From Methylomonas sp. UP202 (GTDB lineage: Bacteria; Pseudomonadota; Gammaproteobacteria; Methylococcales; Methylomonadaceae), in assembly GCF_029910655.1 (NCBI RefSeq), contig NZ_CP123897.1, forward strand, positions 3,957,547 to 4,021,546: 64,000 bases of DNA. Reading direction: 5' to 3'. This document shows positions 26,369 to 36,672 of this stretch, piece after piece. The translations under genes and the position numbers were made by a program. The notes below the pieces were generated by a model, which was given only the letters and a program-made list of their open reading frames with translations, was not told where the DNA came from and made no database searches. The first letter of the stretch is position 1. Every line of letters begins with the position of its first letter.

Positions 26369-28333
26369 ATGAGCGAACACACAGAGCTGGCGCTATCTCT
26401 GTTCCCTGATTTTACAGGCGATGATCGCCTCCGTATTGCCGACGCACTCAACCTGGTCGACGAATTGGGCATGGCAACTCCCGCTGACGCCTTGCCTCCA
26501 CGTCCGAAAGGTATCGATGTCGCGGCGATTCTGACTTCGGTACATATCGATCTTGAAACCATTCTGGCGGCGGTTCTCAGCGATTCTCGCCTTACCGGCC
26601 TATTGAGTGATACCGAGTTGCGCCGACGCTTCGGCAACGTCGTTGCGGACTTGGTTAAAGACGTGCATTGGCTGAATAACGTCAGCATATACAGCCCGGA
26701 CATGGCGAACGAGCCGAATCAGACCGAAACGCTGCGCCGAATGCTGTTGGCAATGACCCACGACGTCAGGGCGGTATTAATCAAGCTGGCCTATCGCATT
26801 CAACGCCTGCGCAACTTATTCCGCGAACAAACGGAAATCCGCCATTTCATCTCGCGGGAATCCCTGGACATCTACGCACCACTCGCCAATCGTTTAGGCA
26901 TTAGCCAATTCAAATGGGAGCTCGAAGATCTGGCATTTCGTTATTTGGAACCGGAACAATATCGAGCAATTACCGAATCTCTCGCGAGCAAGCGCGAGGA
27001 ACGCGAGGCCTGCATCGAAGCGTTTCTGGCAATGTTGCGCCAGACATTGGACCGGGAGGGAATCGCCGCAAAAATTTACGGGCGACCAAAACATATCTAC
27101 AGTATCTGGCACAAAATGCGCCGCAAGCAGTTGGCCGTCGACGATCTTTACGATTTGCTGGCGGTCCGCGTCATCGTGGACACTTTACCCAGCTGTTATA
27201 CCGTACTGGGTGTGGCACACAGCCACTGGCGCCACATTCCCAAGGAGTTTGACGATTACATCGCCAACCCAAAAGAAAACGGCTATCAATCGCTACATAC
27301 CGTGGTTTTGGACGAAGCCGGCAATCGTATCGAAATTCAAATCCGTACCCAAGCCATGCACGAATTCGCCGAGCTAGGTGTTGCCGCACATTGGCGTTAC
27401 AAGGAAGGCAGCAAATATAACGCCGCCACCGAGAAAAACATTGCATCGCTTCGTCAGTTGCTGGAAGACAAAGACAACGGCAATCTCCTGGAAACTTTTC
27501 ATACGGAATTGTTTTCCGACCGAGTGTTTGTTTTAACGCCAGCCGGTAAATTGATTGACTTGATAAAGGGCGCGACACCACTGGATTTTGCTTATGCGAT
27601 TCATACCGAAGTGGGTCACGGCTGTCGTGGCGCCAAGATCAACGGTCAAATCAAACCGCTGACCTATAAGTTACAATCCGGCGAACAGGTCGAAATCATC
27701 ACAGTCAAAAACGGCAAACCTAACCACAATTGGCTAAATCCCAACCTTGGCTATCTGAAAACGCCGAGGGCAATCAGCAAGGTGAAGAGTTGGTTCAGAT
27801 ACCAACAACAAGCGGCGAATATCGCATCTGGAAAACAGACTCTGGAAAAGGAAAGCAAACGACTGGGCATTAAAACGATCGATATCGACGAATTGATTAA
27901 GCACTTCAAGATGCAGGACACCGAGCATCTATACGAAGCACTCGGGCGCGGCGATATCAACAACAGGCAATTGGCCGGCGCATTGAAAATTCCTGAGTTG
28001 GAACCAATGCCGATAAAGCTTGCATCAGCCCAAAGTGCTCCACAAGCTGCGGTGATCATTGAAGACATCGACAATGTCGTCACCACGCTGGCCCAATGCT
28101 GCTCGCCAGTGAAAGGCGATGAAATCGTCGGCTATATTTCCCATAAACGCGGAATCACGGTTCATCGAAGCGATTGCGAAAACATTCGCCACTTGACGCC
28201 GGAACAACAATTGCATGTGATTAAAGCGGATTGGAGTGGTCACCACAAGATTCACCATAACGTGCCAATCCTGATTCACGCTTATAACGCTAAAGTGGAC
28301 CCCATTGTCCAGACAAATTATTGCTCGGTTTAA
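26369..28333 (+). pseudogene. relA: relA, (p)ppGpp synthetase, interrupted near its 3' end by an IS element
   Basis: RelA binds stalled ribosomes and makes (p)ppGpp from GTP/GDP and ATP. Visible: a pseudo-HD region without the HD motif; the synthetase domain (YGRPKHIYSIWHKM, EFDDYIANPK with the EXDD form of RelA rather than the RXKD of SpoT, YQSLHTVV, EIQIRT..MHEFAELGVAAHW); a TGS domain; a Cys/His zinc-finger segment (CCSPVKGDEIVGY); and the first strand of the ACT domain (VPILIHAYNA). The element enters at codon 641, so the reading frame runs 13 IS-encoded residues and stops at 28333. The catalytic part is intact and could be active. Start: ATG at 26369. No spoT is present in this window. 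Confidence 0.93.
28288..28290. repeat. Target-site duplication CGC, left copy
   Basis: CGC directly before the element; the right copy is at 29638-29640. Joining the two flanks across one copy gives HAYNAPNLLGDVS, in frame with relA. Confidence 0.85.
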
Positions 28334-28381
28334 GATAGAGCCCTGTTCATACTCCAGCTGAATGGCGCTGTCCCAATTCTT

Positions 28382-29242
28382 CTATACAAGAGCTGACGCT
28401 TCCTGTACCTCGTTAAATTTATCCACGATCTTGGCGCCGCCGCCCGTCGCCGTTCGATACACCACCTCTGGCGTTTCGTAACCCAAGGATTGATGCAGCC
28501 GCTCCTCGTTGTAAAACATGAAGTAGCGAGTCAATCCCATCAACAAGTCCTGCAGGCTACCGTGCTGTTTCAAATACACCTCTTCGTATTTCACCGTTCG
28601 CCATAGCCGTTCGACAAAAATATTGTCCAGAGCCCGACCTCGTCCGTCCATGCTGATCGTGATGCCGTGCTCGATCAATACGCCGGTGAAAGCGTCGCTG
28701 GTAAATTGCGATCCCTGGTCGCTATTAAAGATCTCGGGCGCTCCATAGGCCTTGATGGCTTCGTCCAAACAGTCCACGCAAAACCCGGCGTCCAGGGTAT
28801 TCGACAATCGCCATGCCAGTACCTTGCGGCTGTACCAATCGATGATCGCCACCAGATAGACAAAGCCGCGCGGTAGCCGAATATAGGTGATGTCGGTACT
28901 CCACACCTGGTTGGGCCGGATGATGTCGACGCCCCTCAACAGATACGGATAAGTCTTATGCTGCGGATGCGACTTGCTGGTATTGGGACCCGGCGCCATG
29001 CCCGCCAATCCGAGGGTTTGCATCAAGCGCTGAACTCGCTTGCGATTAACCGCATAGCCACAGCCATGCAGATACTTCGTCATCCGCCGAGAACCATAAA
29101 AAGGGTGCCGCGTATATTCCTCATCAAGTAAGCGCAGCAACAGACATTCTTCTTCATCTACAGCTTTCAGCAAACGCTTTTTCTGCTCGTACACCACGGA
29201 ACGCGTGACCTTGAGCAAGGCGCATTGCCTGGATAACGGCAA
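28382..29242 (-). CDS. IS3-family transposase, OrfB (DDE integrase)
   Basis: 286 residues from a TTG; in vivo it is more likely read as an OrfAB fusion, about 396 residues, by -1 frameshift from orfA, because the frame stays open back to the A8G run. Catalytic triad: Asp in VWSTDITYIR, Asp in IFNSDQGSQF, Glu in DNIFVERLWRTVKYEEVY. An HTH_21-like segment (HPFYGSRRMTKYLHGCG) precedes the integrase core. Complete at the C-terminus. Confidence 0.93.
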   Translation of the reverse strand: MPLSRQCALLKVTRSVVYEQKKRLLKAVDEEECLLLRLLDEEYTRHPFYGSRRMTKYLHGCGYAVNRKRVQRLMQTLGLAGMAPGPNTSKSHPQHKTYPYLLRGVDIIRPNQVWSTDITYIRLPRGFVYLVAIIDWYSRKVLAWRLSNTLDAGFCVDCLDEAIKAYGAPEIFNSDQGSQFTSDAFTGVLIEHGITISMDGRGRALDNIFVERLWRTVKYEEVYLKQHGSLQDLLMGLTRYFMFYNEERLHQSLGYETPEVVYRTATGGGAKIVDKFNEVQEASALV

Positions 29243-29277
29243 CTCATCATCCGGCCTTATCCAGGTTTGGCGCGCCT

Positions 29278-29571
29278 CTACAGGCTGATCCCAGACTTTT
29301 TTTTAAGCCAGTCCAGCTCCATATTCAGTTGCCCGATCTTGGCGTAAAGCCGGTCTGGATCATTCTGCGCATTAACCGATTTGGGGCCGCGCTTGCCTTC
29401 AAACAGACTGCCGGCATTATCCAGCAATTCCTTCTTCCATTGACTGACCTGGGTGGGATGCACGCCGTGCTCTTGGGCGATCTCATTGATCGTCTTTGTG
29501 CCTTTCACCGCTTCCAACGCAACCTTGGCCTTTTGCGCACCTGTAAATATCTTCCGTTTGCTTTCGCTCAT
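29278..29571 (-). CDS. IS3-family transposase, OrfA (HTH)
   Basis: 97 residues: a helix-turn-helix DNA-binding domain (IFTGAQKAKVALEAVKG, INEIAQEHGVHPTQVSQWKKELL), then a leucine-zipper stretch (IGQLNMELDWLKKK) that ends at the slippery site. It binds the element ends and supplies the N-terminus of OrfAB. Confidence 0.92.
   Translation of the reverse strand: MSESKRKIFTGAQKAKVALEAVKGTKTINEIAQEHGVHPTQVSQWKKELLDNAGSLFEGKRGPKSVNAQNDPDRLYAKIGQLNMELDWLKKKSGISL
29296..29304 (-). other. Programmed -1 frameshift site of the IS element
   Basis: AAA AAA AAG in the orfA frame. Slipping back one base enters the orfB frame, which has no stop from there to 28382. Confidence 0.8.
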
Positions 29572-29637
29572 TTCCCGCCTATTATTTTCAGTCAGGGCAT
29601 AGCTTAAACTACTGTCCGGATTTCGGGGGCCACTTTA

Positions 29638-29839
29638 CGCACCAAATTTGCTGGGTGACGTTTCGCAAATATTGACTGCTTCGAAAGCCCACATCAGTAA
29701 CGCATCGTTAAAGACTCACGATGATTTGTCGGCAATTCTGCAAATGTCGATTCAGATCGAAAGTACCTCGCAACTGAGTTCGATATTGGCTCGAATCAGT
29801 CATCTGCCCAACATTGTCGAAGTCAAACGCAAGGTTTGA
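29638..29839 (+). pseudogene. relA: Severed 3' end of relA (rest of the ACT domain)
   Basis: Begins with the right CGC duplication. The frame reads ANLLGDV-like segments (PNLLGDVSQILTA, then SIQIESTSQLSSILARISH, NIVEVKRKV) to TGA 29839, matching the end of the RelA ACT domain. Together with 26369-28290 this restores a 706-residue protein. It has no start of its own that looks used. Confidence 0.93.
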
Positions 29840-29925
29840 AGTACTGAAACCCTTAAACGTCTTATCGTTAGCCACAGCACCTCTCACCGTGCTAACATAG
29901 GCGTTTTAATTTAAGGGCTTTTACT

Positions 29926-30144
29926 ATGGCGAAAGAAGATCAAATCGAAATGGAAGGTAAGGTCATCGATACTCTACCGAATACGATGTTTCGAGTCGAG
30001 CTGGAAAACGGACACATCGTTACCGCACACATTTCCGGCAAGATGCGCAAGCACTATATTCGGATCCTAACCGGCGATAAAGTTCGTGTTGAGATGACTC
30101 CGTACGACCTGACTAAGGGGCGCATCACGTTCCGCAATCGCTAA
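29926..30144 (+). CDS. infA: Translation initiation factor IF-1
   Basis: 72 residues, the normal length, an OB-fold ([47 protein letters not shown]). It binds the A site of the 30S subunit during initiation. It is followed by a strong terminator shared with clpA. Confidence 0.97.
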   Translation: MAKEDQIEMEGKVIDTLPNTMFRVELENGHIVTAHISGKMRKHYIRILTGDKVRVEMTPYDLTKGRITFRNR

Positions 30145-30165
30145 CCCGTTAGGGTCAGCGATTGC
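30134..30165. terminator. Bidirectional terminator between infA and clpA
   Basis: Long hairpin: GCAATCGCT (30134-30142) pairs with AGCGATTGC (30157-30165), with an inner ACCC/GGGT stem and one mismatch. It ends both convergent genes; the infA stop codon lies in the left arm. Confidence 0.8.
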
Positions 30166-30172
30166 TCTGTCT

Positions 30173-32449
30173 TTATAACACCTGATTCAACTCCGAAACC
30201 ATCATCTGTTTGCCCTCAATCGCAAACGCCAAAGCTTCATCCTCAACATAGATACGCACATGCCCACCGTTGGCTAAGCGACCAAATAACAAATCCTCGG
30301 CAAGTGGTTTCTTGATTTTTTCCTGTATCAATCTGGCCATGGGTCTGGCTCCCATTTTTTCATCGTAGCCACGTTCCGCCAGCCAGGATCGCGCGGTAGG
30401 CTCGAGCGTCAGGGTGACGTTCTTATCCGCCAGAACAGCTTCTAGCTCGAAAATGAACTTATCGACCACACTGCCAACCACAGTCATATCCAGCGACTTG
30501 AATTGTACAATTGCGTCCAACCGATTTCGAAACTCCGGAGAGAAACCGCGCTCGATCACCTTCATGCTGTCGGAAGCGTGATCCTGCTGAGTAAATCCGA
30601 TAGAAGCCCGACTACCTTCCTCCGCACCTGCATTCGTGGTCATAATCATTATGATGTTACGAAAATCCGCCTTACGCCCGTTATTATCGGTCAACGTACC
30701 GTGATCCATCACTTGCAGCAACAAATTAAAGACATCCGGGTGCGCCTTTTCTAACTCGTCCAGCAACAACACAGCATGGGGATGCTTGGTAACGGCTTCG
30801 GTCAACAAACCACCCTGATCATATCCAACATAACCGGGAGGCGCGCCAATCAGTCTCGATACGGTATGCCGCTCCATGTATTCAGACATATCGAAACGAA
30901 TCAACTCAATACCCAATACCTTCGCCAACTGTCGAGTTACCTCGGTTTTACCAACACCAGTGGGCCCGGCGAACAGGAAGGAGCCAATGGTTTTACTGGT
31001 ATCGCGTAATCCAGCACGGGACAATTTAATCGCGGTTGCCAACTCGCAAATCGCTTCGTCTTGGCCAAAGACCAACATCTTCAAGTTTTTCTCTAGATTG
31101 GCTAGTTTTTCTATGTCGCTGGACGACACCGACTGGGCCGGTACTCTAGCGATTTTAGAAACGATTTCCTCAATTTCCGGGATGTCTATCGTATCCTTGC
31201 GCCCCTCGCCAGTGAACAACCGCTGCCTGGCGCCCGCTTCGTCAATCACATCGATCGCCTTGTCTGGCAGGTGTCGATCTGTAATATACCTCGCCGACAG
31301 TTCAACGGCGACTCGCAATGCTTCCTGGGTGTATTTCAGGCCATGATGTTCCTCGAAGCGCGACTTCAAGCCTTTCAAAATCAGCACCGTATCTTCAATA
31401 GAAGGTTCAACGACATCGATTTTTTGAAAACGTCGGGCTAGCGCGTGGTCCTTCTCGAAGATACCTCGGTATTCCTGATAGGTAGTCGACCCGATGCAGC
31501 GCAACTGACCGGAGGCCAGCACCGGCTTGATCAGATTTGATGCATCCATCACGCCACCGGAGGCCGATCCGGCCCCAATAATCGTATGTATTTCGTCGAT
31601 GAACAAAATCGAATCGGGTTCCTTTTTTAACTGATTGATCAGGGATTTTAGGCGCTTTTCGAAATCCCCCCGGTATTTGGTACCGGCGACCAAAGCCCCC
31701 ATGTCTAATGAATAAATAACGCTGTTCAGTAGAATATCGGGAACGCTTTCCTCTACGATACGTTTCGCGAGCCCCTCGGCAATCGCCGTTTTCCCAACAC
31801 CGGCCTCGCCAACCAGTAGCGGGTTGTTCTTCCGGCGACGGCATAGCACCTGTATTGTGCGCTCGACTTCCAACTCCCTACCGATCAGCGGATCAATATT
31901 GCCTTTTAGCGCCTCATCATTGAGATTGGTTGCATATTTTTCTAACGGACTTCCCATGGCTTCAGAACTGCCACGCTCGGCTTCCGGCTCCTCAGTATTT
32001 TCCTTTTTATACTGCTCGATCTTCGAAACGCCGTGAGCCAAATAATTGACGACATCCAAACGGGTAATGTCCTGCTTATTCAGAAGATACACCGCATGCG
32101 AGTCCTGCTCACTAAACAACGCGACAAATAAATTCGCGCCTGTGACTTCTTTTTTATCGGACGCCTGAACGTGGAAAACCGCCCGTTGAAGCACCCGTTG
32201 AAATCCCAAAGTTGGCTGTGTTTCTCGCTGAACGCCTTCCGGTATCAACGAAATCGTTTCGTCGATAAAGCGAGTCAACTCAGCCCGCAGGGCATTCACA
32301 TTACAGCCACAGGCAATCAGTATCGGTATCGTTGTCACGTTGTCCAGCAAAGCCAACAGCAAATGCTCGACTGTGATGAATTCGTGCCGCTTGGCATGCG
32401 CCACGGTAAACGCGGAGTTCAAAGTTACTTCAAGTTCTTTACTTAACAT
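30173..32449 (-). CDS. clpA: ClpA, ATPase and unfoldase subunit of the ClpAP protease
   Basis: 758 residues: N-domain (ClpS-binding), two AAA+ modules with Walker A GEAGVGKT and GPTGVGKT and Walker B LFIDEIHTIIGAG and VLLLDELEKAH. The IGF loop (SRASIGFTQQ, about 620) docks ClpP. It unfolds N-degron substrates delivered by ClpS and threads them into ClpP. clpS lies 9 bp upstream, so the pair is an operon. clpP is not in the window. Confidence 0.97.
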   Translation of the reverse strand: MLSKELEVTLNSAFTVAHAKRHEFITVEHLLLALLDNVTTIPILIACGCNVNALRAELTRFIDETISLIPEGVQRETQPTLGFQRVLQRAVFHVQASDKKEVTGANLFVALFSEQDSHAVYLLNKQDITRLDVVNYLAHGVSKIEQYKKENTEEPEAERGSSEAMGSPLEKYATNLNDEALKGNIDPLIGRELEVERTIQVLCRRRKNNPLLVGEAGVGKTAIAEGLAKRIVEESVPDILLNSVIYSLDMGALVAGTKYRGDFEKRLKSLINQLKKEPDSILFIDEIHTIIGAGSASGGVMDASNLIKPVLASGQLRCIGSTTYQEYRGIFEKDHALARRFQKIDVVEPSIEDTVLILKGLKSRFEEHHGLKYTQEALRVAVELSARYITDRHLPDKAIDVIDEAGARQRLFTGEGRKDTIDIPEIEEIVSKIARVPAQSVSSSDIEKLANLEKNLKMLVFGQDEAICELATAIKLSRAGLRDTSKTIGSFLFAGPTGVGKTEVTRQLAKVLGIELIRFDMSEYMERHTVSRLIGAPPGYVGYDQGGLLTEAVTKHPHAVLLLDELEKAHPDVFNLLLQVMDHGTLTDNNGRKADFRNIIMIMTTNAGAEEGSRASIGFTQQDHASDSMKVIERGFSPEFRNRLDAIVQFKSLDMTVVGSVVDKFIFELEAVLADKNVTLTLEPTARSWLAERGYDEKMGARPMARLIQEKIKKPLAEDLLFGRLANGGHVRIYVEDEALAFAIEGKQMMVSELNQVL

Positions 32450-32458
32450 GACTACCTC

Positions 32459-32782
32459 TTACGCCTCTTCCATTGTGCACATCAGCGGATGATGATGCTC
32501 TCGGGAATATTCGTTGACAATATGTACTTTAGTCTCGGCTACGTCTTTAGTGTAGGTTCCGCAAACCCCGACACCTTGGGTATGAACTTGTAACATGACC
32601 TGCGTCGCCTTCTCTTCGGTCATGTTGAAAAAATGGGTCAATATTTCAACGACGAAATCCATCGGCGTAAAATCATCGTTCAACAAAATCACCTTGTATA
32701 GGGGCGGCCGCTTCAACCGCGGCTTGGCTTCCTGTAGCGCCGTGTTAGCGTCGTTATCTCTAAAGGGTTCAAATTCGGACAT
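32459..32782 (-). CDS. clpS: ClpS, N-degron adaptor of ClpAP
   Basis: 107 residues from ATG 32782 (a longer frame exists but adds a tail absent in the family). [23 protein letters not shown] and the C-terminal [15 protein letters not shown] are the ClpS signature; the Asp/Asn pair of LLNDD sits in the N-degron pocket. It hands N-end-rule substrates to ClpA, encoded immediately downstream. Confidence 0.96.
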   Translation of the reverse strand: MSEFEPFRDNDANTALQEAKPRLKRPPLYKVILLNDDFTPMDFVVEILTHFFNMTEEKATQVMLQVHTQGVGVCGTYTKDVAETKVHIVNEYSREHHHPLMCTMEEA

Positions 32783-32910
32783 AAGCTCTGGTGCTACAAG
32801 TATTACGTATGTTTCTAAAAATAGCGTCTTCAAAAGCAAATTTCAATCTTTGCGCAGTTAAAAAACATTTCGAGTAAAATGCCGGCCTTTTATCGTCAAA
32901 TGTCAACAGG

Positions 32911-33366
32911 ATGGTCTGGAAACCACACGTTACCGTTGCCGCGGTTATCGAGCGAGACGAGCGTTTTCTTCTGGTGGAAGAGACAACAACACGCGGGCTT
33001 GCGTTCAATCAACCAGCCGGACATCTGGAAAACGGCGAAGACCTGATCGACGCCGTCAAACGAGAAGTCAAGGAAGAGACTGCCTGGTGCTTCGAGCCTG
33101 AAGCCGTCATCGCCGTGCAACTCTGGCGGCGAGCCCCCGAAACACCGAGCTTCGTGCGCTTCTGCTTCAGCGGTAGCGTTAACAATCACGACATGGACCA
33201 AACGCTGGACGACGGCATTATCGCGACTCACTGGCTCAGCCGCAACGACATTTACGCTCGACAACAGCAACTGCGCAGCCCGCTGGTACTGCAAACCGTG
33301 GACGAATACCTTAAAGGCACCCGGCACCCGTTGACCCTGTTGCAATCATTTCTCGATTTCCCATGA
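32911..33366 (+). CDS. nudJ: NUDIX hydrolase, NudJ-like
   Basis: 151 residues. The Nudix box is [23 protein letters not shown], in which the usual G near the end is A. NudJ acts on thiamine or nucleoside pyrophosphates; the exact substrate here is uncertain. Its stop overlaps the mnmA start by four bases, an arrangement also seen in other gammaproteobacteria. Confidence 0.85.
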   Translation: MVWKPHVTVAAVIERDERFLLVEETTTRGLAFNQPAGHLENGEDLIDAVKREVKEETAWCFEPEAVIAVQLWRRAPETPSFVRFCFSGSVNNHDMDQTLDDGIIATHWLSRNDIYARQQQLRSPLVLQTVDEYLKGTRHPLTLLQSFLDFP

Positions 33367-34463
33367 ACAAACACATCATCGTCGGCATGTCCGGCGGCGT
33401 CGATTCTTCCGTTACCGCTTTAGCGTTGCAAGAACAAGGCCACAAAGTCACGGGCTTGTTCATGAAAAATTGGGAGGAAGACGACGGCACCGAATATTGC
33501 ACCGCAATGGAAGATCTGGCCGACGCACAGCAGGTTTGCGACACACTAGGCATAGAACTTAAGACTGTAAACTTCGCCGCCGAATACTGGGACCAAGTCT
33601 TCGAAGTGTTTTTGTCGGAGTTTAAAGCCGGTCGCACACCCAATCCCGACATTCTTTGTAATAAACACGTCAAATTCAAAGCGTTTTTGGATTACGCAAT
33701 CGAAGACCTGGGTGCCGAATATATTGCCACCGGCCATTACGCCCGCGTTCGCGAACAAGACGGCGAATTCCAATTATTAAAAGGCCTGGATCCCAACAAG
33801 GAACAAAGCTATTTCCTGTACGCAATGGGCCAGAAAGCTTTGTCACAAACCCTGTTCCCGATCGGCCACCTGCACAAACCAGAAATCCGGGCGATGGCCG
33901 ATAAAGCAGGCTTCGCCAACAGCCGTAAGAAAGACAGCACCGGTATCTGCTTCATCGGCGAACGTAAATTCAGGGAATTCCTGGAACGCTATTTGCCCCA
34001 CCAGCCCGGCGAAATGCGCACTCCGGAAGGTAAATATATAGGCAAGCATCACGGCTTGATGTATTACACGCTGGGCCAGCGACAAGGCTTAGGCATAGGC
34101 GGGGTCAAGGACGCGCCGGACGAGCCGTGGTTCGTGTTGGAAAAAGACCTGATCAACAATGTGCTGATCGTCGGCCAGGGCCACGATCACCCTTTGATGC
34201 TGCACAGCATATTGGAAGCCGGCCAACTCGACTGGTGCGGCATCAAACCCTTGACCGAAACCCTGCGTTGCGCCGCCAAGACCCGTTACCGTCAGCCCGA
34301 CCAAGATTGTGTCGTCGAACCGATAGATGGCGGCCGCCGCGTCAAAGTCCGCTTCGACGAACAACAACGGGCGATTACGCCAGGGCAATCGGTGGTGTTT
34401 TATCAGGGCGAGGTTTGTTTGGGCGGCGGGATTATTGAATCGAAGTACAATGAATCGAATTGA
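33363..34463 (+). CDS. mnmA: MnmA, tRNA-specific 2-thiouridylase
   Basis: 366 residues, normal length. It transfers sulfur to U34 of Lys, Glu and Gln tRNAs. Visible: the ATP-PPase loop [10 protein letters not shown], the catalytic Cys in [14 protein letters not shown] region and a second in [12 protein letters not shown] (about 200), and [14 protein letters not shown]. The 3' end overlaps a RelE-like toxin gene by 14 bp. Confidence 0.97.
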   Translation: MNKHIIVGMSGGVDSSVTALALQEQGHKVTGLFMKNWEEDDGTEYCTAMEDLADAQQVCDTLGIELKTVNFAAEYWDQVFEVFLSEFKAGRTPNPDILCNKHVKFKAFLDYAIEDLGAEYIATGHYARVREQDGEFQLLKGLDPNKEQSYFLYAMGQKALSQTLFPIGHLHKPEIRAMADKAGFANSRKKDSTGICFIGERKFREFLERYLPHQPGEMRTPEGKYIGKHHGLMYYTLGQRQGLGIGGVKDAPDEPWFVLEKDLINNVLIVGQGHDHPLMLHSILEAGQLDWCGIKPLTETLRCAAKTRYRQPDQDCVVEPIDGGRRVKVRFDEQQRAITPGQSVVFYQGEVCLGGGIIESKYNESN

Positions 34464-34707
34464 ATGGCAGCCTAAAGTGGTCAAGCAACTACGAAAAATA
34501 ACCGATAAAGTATTGCGCGAGCATATCTACGATTCCACTCAAGTTTTGAAAGACTTCCCCGATTGCTCCCAAGTAAAAAAGCCGACCAAACACGCCTACA
34601 GCTATCGCTTGCGTATCGGCGGCTATCGGGTATTCTTTGAATTTGACGGCATCTTCAAGGTTGTTTCGATTGAAGAGGTGAAAAAACGTGATGAGCGCAC
34701 TTACTAA
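34450..34707 (+). CDS. RelE-family toxin (ribosome-dependent mRNA endonuclease-like)
   Basis: 85 residues from ATG 34450, the right size for RelE/ParE toxins. The pattern [17 protein letters not shown] ... [18 protein letters not shown] ... [16 protein letters not shown], with Arg in strand 3 and an R..Y end, matches the family. It begins inside mnmA (14-bp overlap), which is odd for a toxin cassette and ties its translation to mnmA. The downstream gene is the expected antitoxin. Confidence 0.82.
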   Translation: MNRIEWQPKVVKQLRKITDKVLREHIYDSTQVLKDFPDCSQVKKPTKHAYSYRLRIGGYRVFFEFDGIFKVVSIEEVKKRDERTY

Positions 34708-35020
34708 CGTACAAATTATCAACGGCATCGACGGCAACCCGGCTTTTGTGGTGATTCCCTATGCCGACTATCTGAAAGAACACGCGGCCAACAATGCCAC
34801 TATTCCTAATGAAGTCGTTGGCGCCGTTATTAAACAAGACATTACCCCCATTAAAGCTTGGCGGGAATATTTGCATTTATCGACAGCCGAGCTAGCCACG
34901 GACTTAGGTATCTCAGAAGCCGAATATATTGATATTGAAAACCAAGATAAACCTCGCAGAAATATATTAAAAAAAGTCGCAACAGCATTAAGGATTACCG
35001 TTGCACAATTGACTGTTTAA
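34691..35020 (+). CDS. Xre-family antitoxin with helix-turn-helix
   Basis: 109 residues: an N-terminal part resembling Phd/PrlF-type dimerisation (VQIINGIDGNPAFVVIPYADY) and a C-terminal HTH (LSTAELATDLGISEAEYIDIENQDKPRRNILKKVATAL) that binds DNA and autoregulates. It overlaps the toxin gene by 17 bp in the toxin-first order. The stop codon abuts a MITE-like element. Confidence 0.82.
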   Translation: MSALTNVQIINGIDGNPAFVVIPYADYLKEHAANNATIPNEVVGAVIKQDITPIKAWREYLHLSTAELATDLGISEAEYIDIENQDKPRRNILKKVATALRITVAQLTV

Positions 35021-35190
35021 CAGGCTGTTGAAATTTAAAAATCTGCTCTAATTTTGTCCCCAAAAACGCATTTCCCGCAAAATAAAATTTTGTAAGTCCT
35101 TGATTGTTCATTGCAGCCAAATGCCTTTTAGCGACAAATAGAAGAATTTCGGAAGATTTTTTCCACCGAGTTTCTTTTTTCAACAACCTG
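35021..35190. mobile_element. MITE-like element, 170 bp
   Basis: Inverted ends CAGGCTGTTGAAA (35021-35033) and, reversed, CAGGTTGTTGAAA (35178-35190), 12 of 13 matching. Such ends with CAGGCTGTTGAAA are common in bacterial insertion sequences. AT-rich core with no gene. It begins immediately after the antitoxin stop. No clear target duplication. Confidence 0.55.
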
Positions 35191-35279
35191 CTAATGCATG
35201 GTTTGGAAGGCATTTCGAAGTGGCGTTTTGATGAAGTAATTTCAAATACGTAAAATTAATTTTTAAGCTTTATTTTTAG

Positions 35280-36659
<1,380 letters not shown>

Positions 36660-36672
36660 ACATCAGGACAGG

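Larger units (their letters stand above)
28291..29637 (-). mobile_element. IS3-family insertion sequence inside relA
   Basis: 1347 bp, transcribed opposite to relA. Ends are imperfect inverted repeats: TAAAGTGGACCCC...TCCAGACA at 28291 and, read from the other end, TAAAGTGGCCCCC...TCCGGACA at 29637. Flanked by 3-bp CGC duplications. It carries orfA and orfB with a slippery A8G run between them, the standard IS3 layout, and both frames look intact, so it may still be mobile. The insertion looks recent because the relA remnants are uncorrupted. Confidence 0.93.
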
